This document shows positions 58,481 to 64,000 of a stretch of DNA of 64,000 nt, piece after piece. Both the position numbers and the translations under genes were made by a program. Position 1 is the first letter of the stretch, and every line of letters begins with the position of its first letter. Source of the DNA: Tigriopus japonicus (taxonomy: Eukaryota > Arthropoda > Copepoda > Harpacticoida > Harpacticidae); assembly GCA_010645155.1 (NCBI GenBank), contig JAAGOF010000300.1, forward strand, positions 1,549,817 through 1,613,816, written 5' to 3'. The notes below the pieces were generated by a model. That model worked only from the letters and a program-made list of their open reading frames with translations, was not told where the DNA came from and made no database searches.

Positions 58481-59830
58481 TAGAAGCATAATGTCGGGAG
58501 AGGATATAATGTCGTTTCTGGAGCGGCTTCGAGTAGTCATTTGGTTTTCAATCGGAATTCTTCTTTGGATTTGGGAATGGAGGGTGGGTCTTGGATTTTA
58601 GAGACTTCCAAGTTTCGATGAGGATTGCTTTTGCTGCCTTCTGGTTGATGCTCAGGAAACCGAGACGATTGCGGATTTCTTTTACGCTTACTCGATCTCT
58701 CAGTTTTACCCCCGCCAGTTCGCGTAGAATGTTGTTGAGTCCGATTTGAAGGTCGCTTTGTATTTGATGCTTTTCTTGTGATTCGGAGGTTCGCTCGTCA
58801 AAGAATAACGGTAGCCAAAAACGTACTTTGGACAGAACTAGTGAGTCCGTGGGTGTTTCCTTGGGATTTTTGAAAGTAGCTGACGCAAGGACCCAAGGCC
58901 TGTATTGAGGTCGGTTCTCAGTTGCTTAATTTGGAGGGTCCACTTTAAATTTTGTTGAAGATAAATACCTAGAATTTTGCACGATTCCTATTCGAAGATT
59001 TCTTTTCCACCAGCTTGAATATTGATCTTATCGAGGGCCTTTGGGGCTTTCTGCGACACACTAATAGAGTTGTTTTTTCTTCATTTCCCTTGAGTTTGTT
59101 TGTCGCAATGAATTTCAAGACGCAGTCAGTTATTTCTTGTAGGTTCTTTTGGAAATCAACGATGTCTAGCCCATGCCCAACCATCTCAATGTCATTGGTA
59201 AAGCCTGCATATCCCCCCTCAAGTTTTCCGGTAGCCACAGGGGAAGGTCGATCATTTCGATTAGGAAATGGAAGGGCGATAGGACTGAACCCTGAAGGGA
59301 ACCTACTTCCATCGGTAATGGGCCCGAGAATTCACTATTGCATTCAACTGTGCGCTCTATTCTCCTCAGGTATGACGTAATTCAGCGGGCAGTGCCCTCT
59401 CCAAATCCAACAATCCTTAGTTTTCTAAATTAAGATATTGTGGTCCGTCCAGTCAAAAGCTGCACTGAGATCGAACTGGAGAAGCCCTGCCGATCCTTTT
59501 TTCTTCCATTGCTGAAGCTTGAGATGTATCGTTGAAAGGGCAGTAAGCGTGAAGTGTTCTTTGTTCTCAGTTTCTTGCGGAAACCATGTTGTTCCATAGG
59601 AATGATATTTTCAGATTCCACATGGATTTGCAGTTGCTTAAGAGCCACTTTGTCCATGATTTTTGAAATAACTGGCGGTAAAGATGTAGGGCGGTAATTT
59701 GAGGCATTTTTTCATCTCGTCCTTTATGAATCAGGACAACCTTTGCACACTTCCACTTTTTTGGGTAAGCGCAATAACGCAAAAATGAAACAGAACCCAT
59801 CTGACACAAATATCCCCACATCTTCTCGCT
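58480..59830 (-). pseudogene. Broken LINE, second family
   Basis: Minus strand, read with several frame changes: PKKWKCAKVVLIHKGRDEK, then IIPMEQHGFRKKL, a short motif-A region lost to stops, and GGYAGFTNDIEMVGHGLD (degenerate Y-A-D-D block) followed by FIATNKLKGNEEKT (the usual LxxNxxKT strand). It differs from the 60760..62700 family. The 3' part runs into unassigned sequence at about 58500-58960. Confidence 0.65.
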
Positions 59831-60759
59831 GAAATATAACTAAAAATCTTATTATGAAATGTAACACCACAATCATTGAAATTTCAATCAATCATTTACG
59901 TTCGGCCAATCAAGACATGCCACGGCAAAAGCCGGTCTTCATCCAAACTACAAAGCCATAAAAATCATGATATTGTACAATAAAGCTCATTTGTACGGAT
60001 GAAATTTATCACACAGTACATACACTCCAGTTTTGAAGGATTTGTTACTCTTAAGGTTTATGATTTCTTCCAGCATTTCGCTTTCTCGTGCAGGGGTCAG
60101 TTGAAATGTGTTTTGGATCATAAGATGACCTTGGAGCCAGGCGAATTATTTGCTCAATCTTTGATTTGAAAAGAGAATTGAACACTTCAGTTTTTTGTCA
60201 TCATCGCGGATTCTTTGTCCATGTTCGTCCACAATTTCTCTTATTTCATAATCTTGTTCCACTTTTGTGCCTCTCACTGCATTAACAACCTTCCAAGCGT
60301 CACCATTTGCCAATCTTGTAAAAACGTAGTCTTTTCGTATTCAATAATGATAATTCAAAATGGCAATTATTGTGTTTCGAGTTATTCTTTGTTTGGAAGG
60401 GACAATCAATACGTATGATTCTGTGCGCACATGGCGGATTGTACAAAGGCCTCCATATTTGATCCCCTATGCCCAACAAAGAGCTAATCAAGCACAAGAA
60501 CTGCAAAATAGCATTGAACAAATACAAATCAAGGAAAGGTCATTAGGTATTCTCATAGCAAGTCTAAGCGATTCTTATCGCTTAGATAAGACTTATTCAT
60601 AAATAATGACTTTGTATCCAGTGATGGCTTTCTCGTTTAAATTACGCAGCTCTGCTCTGAATAATCATCCTAACTTTAACTGCATACTGCAAGGTGCAAC
60701 TGTTATTAATTGATTTGCTGCCTGAAACAAGAGGCTCGATCCTGGTTGGATTATTTTTC
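59831..60759. other. Spacer between LINEs, no gene recognised
   Basis: Short ORFs on both strands at 60215-60602 overlap each other and have no family resemblance. Confidence 0.4.
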
Positions 60760-62700
60760 GTTGGTTGTGGTTTTTTACTACCGCTACAAAGAATGTGAAT
60801 CCCTGAAGAAATAAATCTTTATATTTCAAAATAATTTAAATAATTAATATTTATGCGAAATTTGGTCTACCAATGAGTTACTGTTGGCAGATCTGTACAA
60901 CCCGTGAATAGTGGGCTGATCAGGAATAGTAATCAAAAATTTATCTAATCCTGATTTAAAAGCTGTTAGAGGATCAGCTCCAACATATTCCTGACGAAGA
61001 CCAATGGGCAATAGATTGAACAATTAAGGAGCCCAATTAAGAAGAAAGGAGGACTTCATTGTTCAAAATAGCCTCGATTCCCTTGGATTTGGAGGTGCTC
61101 TCAGAACGCACGTAAAACCTCTACGATCGCTACAACTAATCTCAAATCCGGGGTTAGGACAGAGCCCATGAATGCTCTTGAAAACATACAGTATCAGATA
61201 CCTTTCATACCTTCTCTGAGTACTGTACAACCCTAACTTCTGGAGCCTCTCCCAATATGAGAGCTCTCTCATTCCTGTGATGTTCCTAGTAAAACATCTT
61301 TGGACCTGCTCGACCTTTTGCAAACCTGCTGAACTCATTGGAGCCCAAATGGGTGAGGCATATTCAAGATGCGGCTGAACAATCGACTTGTACAGAGTTA
61401 GCATCGTAATACTATCTCTGGACTTGAAAGTGCGATAGATCCACCAAAACGTTTAAAATGCCTTCCCCACTTTCAACTGGATGTGCCCATTGAATTTTTC
61501 ATAATCTTGGATGACAACTCCTAAATCCATCATGGACAATACTTGCTCAATATCACAACTCCATTGTCCTTGATCGGAACATCTAATTTTGTCGCCCTGT
61601 ACGTAATTGTACGGAATTTCCTCCCGTTCAATGCCCTGTTACTCCAAGTCATCAACTAGACTTTTTGAGTCCTGACCATTCCTTCAACAAACCTATTTTG
61701 TGTCATCAGCAAATAAAGAAATACTGGCTTTTGTACAAAACTTCTGGAGAGGAGCAATGAAAAGGATAAAAAGGAGCGGACCTAAAAATGACCCTTGTGG
61801 AACACCTGACTTGACATCATACATGCCGCTAAAAGATCCTTCAACCTTAACCAATTGCTTCCTTTTGCTCATAAAACTACCAATCCCATTCAGGACCTTA
61901 CCCTGGATCCCAAACTCTTTGAGTTGATCGAGCAAAAGACCATGATCTACCTTATCAAAGGCCTTGGCAAAGTCAAGATAGATTACATCAACTGACTCGT
62001 GACTTTCAAGCCCCTCAATGATCTGCTCGATATGGTCAACTAACTGGGTGACTGTACTAAAATGGGCTCGAAACCCATGCTGCCCTGGGGGAATGATATC
62101 ATGGGTTTCCAAATACTCAACAACCTTTGACTTCATGATATTCTCAAACACCTTTGCAATACTGGAAGTCAGAGAAATGGGCCTATAATTACTAGGGAGT
62201 GACTTTTCTCCGCCCTTAAAAATTGGAACGACATGAGCTACTTTTAGAGAAGAGGGAAACTTGCCCTGATCTAAGATGCGAAGCATCAAACAGGAGAAAA
62301 CAGGGGCAAGAATATGTGAACATTTCATCAGAAATTGAGATATCCCACCATCAGGTCCAGGAGAACTTGAGAGCTTTAAGCTCTTGATGACCTCAAAAGC
62401 ATCTTGATCTGTTACTATCAGATCCTCCAATTGATCATCCTGACTATCAATGCCAAGCTCATCAACAACATTACTACAGTCATGGCCTGCTCTGCCAACC
62501 CTTTTTGGAATTGAAAATGCACTTAAGAACTGATCTCCAAGCATATTAGCCATAACCTCAATATCATTAACGGTTTTACCGTCGACCTCAAAAGGTCCTA
62601 CTGGTTTTTTTCCTACATTTTTCTCTTTGTGTTTGCAAAAGGGAAAAGCGCCTTTGGATTCGTCTTAACCTCCTGGATCACTCTACTTTCCTTCGTACGC
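60760..62700 (-). mobile_element. LINE (CR1/Jockey-like), reverse transcriptase partly intact
   Basis: Minus strand. 61693..62553 keeps 286 open codons: PGPDGGISQFLMK, LKVAHVVPIFKGG, NYRPISLTSSIAKVFEN, GQHGFRAHFST, YLDFAKAFDKVDHGLL (motif A), SGVPQGSFLGPLLFILFI (motif B) and LFADDTK (motif C), then a stop. 61063..61404 holds the C-terminal domain (KSIVQPHLEYASPIWAPM, RCFTRNI). Beyond the next stop the frame still reads ADPLTAFKSGLDKFL and HGLYRSANSN. The 3' tail TTTGTAGCGGTAG ends at about 60760. The endonuclease part is absent, and the element is cut at the SINE near 62700. Confidence 0.85.
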
Positions 62701-62704
62701 GTGG

Positions 62705-62998
62705 CCACTCTTAAAAGTGCCGAGCGTAAGTGCTTTCCCAGACGGCGAAGGTTCGAATCCTTGGGGGTTGTTGGGGGTCGGATTGAAACTGTCGGGAGAA
62801 ATCCCTTTTAAGGAAGCCACTCTGGCTTCCTTACGCGTACTAGCGCGTTCTTGAAAGTGCCGAAGGTAAGTGCTTCCCCAGACGGCGTAAGTTTGAATCC
62901 TGTTAGGGATCGGATTGAAGTTGTCAGGAGAAACCCTTAATTACAGGGAATCGCATTCCTTGTAGCGGTAGTAGAAAATCCGCAACCAATAAAAAAAA
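62705..62998 (+). mobile_element. Dimeric tRNA-Leu-like SINE with a LINE-type tail
   Basis: Two related units 140 bp apart (AAAGTGCCGA at about 62713 and 62853). Unit 1 has an A-box-like GTGCCGAGCG and a perfect B box GGTTCGAATCC (62750-62760). Unit 2 has GTTTGAATCC (62891-62900). A hairpin GGAAGCC/GGCTTCC joins them. The end (CATTCCTTGTAGCGGTAG, then CGCAACCAATAAAAAAAA) matches the 3' tail of the neighbouring LINE, in opposite orientation here. Confidence 0.8.
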
Positions 62999-64000
62999 GC
63001 TAAGAATCCCATTAAAAAGATTTTCCTTTCATTGGAATGCGACAGAAACATTACTCTACATTATTTATACCTGAAATGACAATTATTACGATCAGATTTT
63101 TTCTGAGCACTTCGCCGTTTTTGTATGACTACGGCTCGTTAAATGATCAAATTTAATCTATTATTAGGTATTTACGTTAAAAACTTTTTCAAATTATTAT
63201 CTATATTACATTATCTTCAGCAAATCATCGCTCTGGGCCCACTGTGCACTGAACTAATTTTGATTATTTATCTTATTGTGGACTTTCATGAGCGAAATTT
63301 TAATAAATCTTTAGCAAAGTCGCAGAAAATAAATTTGCTTGGCTTTGATGGCAGATCTTTTTGGAGTATTTTCTATTTCATGAGTATGTTCAAAATTGAA
63401 GTGATACTTGTCTCTTGCTTCGCCAAAAATCTAGTTGCTCACGTTAGCCCTCCCTTTATCTTTGGTTCATTCTTCAAAACGAAAAGTGCTTTTATTGCAG
63501 TTCCACGTAATTGTTCCTAAACGGTACTGGCCAGTTCAAAAATCCTTACTTTTGCCTTGAACATTTGAGGTTTCATATACCTGGGGTGTCCTGGTTTTTA
63601 TTCGCTTTTTTGGGTTTAAAACGAACTAGTTAGACTTAAATTACTTAACAAATGAGAAACATTTTTTCAAGTAACTTCAATTCAAGCGGGATCTACAGAT
63701 GTGCTTTCAATTTTTACTATCCAGCTTTACAAAAAATAGTTAAAGAAATCGGTTTTTAGGGAAGCAACTTGATCTAAAACTGACCTTTAAAAATTTAGAT
63801 TATGAAAGTTTTTCAGCCAAAATGCACGCCATTCTAAGGGTTTTGAGAAGTATGGTTGTTATGTACTACTACGACAAAACATGGGAAACCGGGAGATCGG
63901 TGGACAAGTTTATTCGGTAGAATGATGAAGGAAGAATGGATAATAAACAGAAGAAAGTATAGGTTTATAAAGGAAGGAGGAACGCACAATGACGGTAGAG
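62999..64000. other. Right end of the window, no gene assigned
   Basis: A 125-codon plus-strand ORF (63143..63520) is hydrophobic, with two possible membrane stretches, but lacks any family signature I recognise and has no supporting splice context. It could be an exon of a membrane receptor or chance in AT-rich DNA. Confidence 0.3.

Noticed and set aside
63143..63520. Membrane receptor gene
   Set aside because: Hydrophobic ORF only; no family signature or splice evidence, so kept as unassigned.

Overview
The window looks like nuclear DNA of an arthropod, most likely a crustacean such as a copepod. That placement is an inference. It rests on intron-split genes with very short introns (mostly 55-92 bp), an arthropod-style BTB start ([11 protein letters not shown]), an insect/crustacean-type DEG/ENaC channel, C-type lectin genes, and AT-rich spacers full of MITEs, decayed LINEs and tRNA-derived SINEs. 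No bacterial, plasmid or phage structure is visible. All exon models were built by hand from ORFs, splice sites and matching intron phases.

Left part (1-15 kb): the window opens inside a plus-strand gene for a large single-pass membrane protein. It has a CAP/SCP domain, three copies of an unfamiliar eight-cysteine module, a nearly identical 3.3-copy 95-residue tandem repeat, a transmembrane helix and a short tail. Convergent to it lies an HSPA12-type Hsp70-like gene with a long Ser/Pro-rich N-terminus; its C-terminal exons are not found where expected. Next is a compact two-exon NHLH/HEN-type bHLH gene (minus strand) with an inverted-repeat element in its intron.

Centre (17-35 kb): a six-exon BTB-zinc-finger transcription factor gene (minus strand, 8 kb) has a complete 874-residue model. 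A second, phase-compatible zinc-finger 3' exon lies farther downstream, so alternative terminal exons as in lola, tramtrack and fruitless are likely. The 28.5-35.8 kb stretch upstream of it holds no convincing coding sequence, only simple repeats and possible 5' UTR/promoter DNA.

Right part (35.8-64 kb): transposon-rich. Two copies of a pogo-like element and a 640-bp fold-back element with perfect 8-bp target duplications lie here. The fold-back carries both a 41-bp-repeat hAT MITE and a decayed hAT transposase. There are three more hAT-type MITEs or inverted repeats, several broken LINEs, and a dimeric tRNA-Leu-like SINE that shares its 3' tail with the adjacent LINE. Host genes among these are a DEG/ENaC (pickpocket-like) sodium channel with one in-frame TAA before its last extracellular cysteines and pore, and a pair of C-type-lectin-domain genes.
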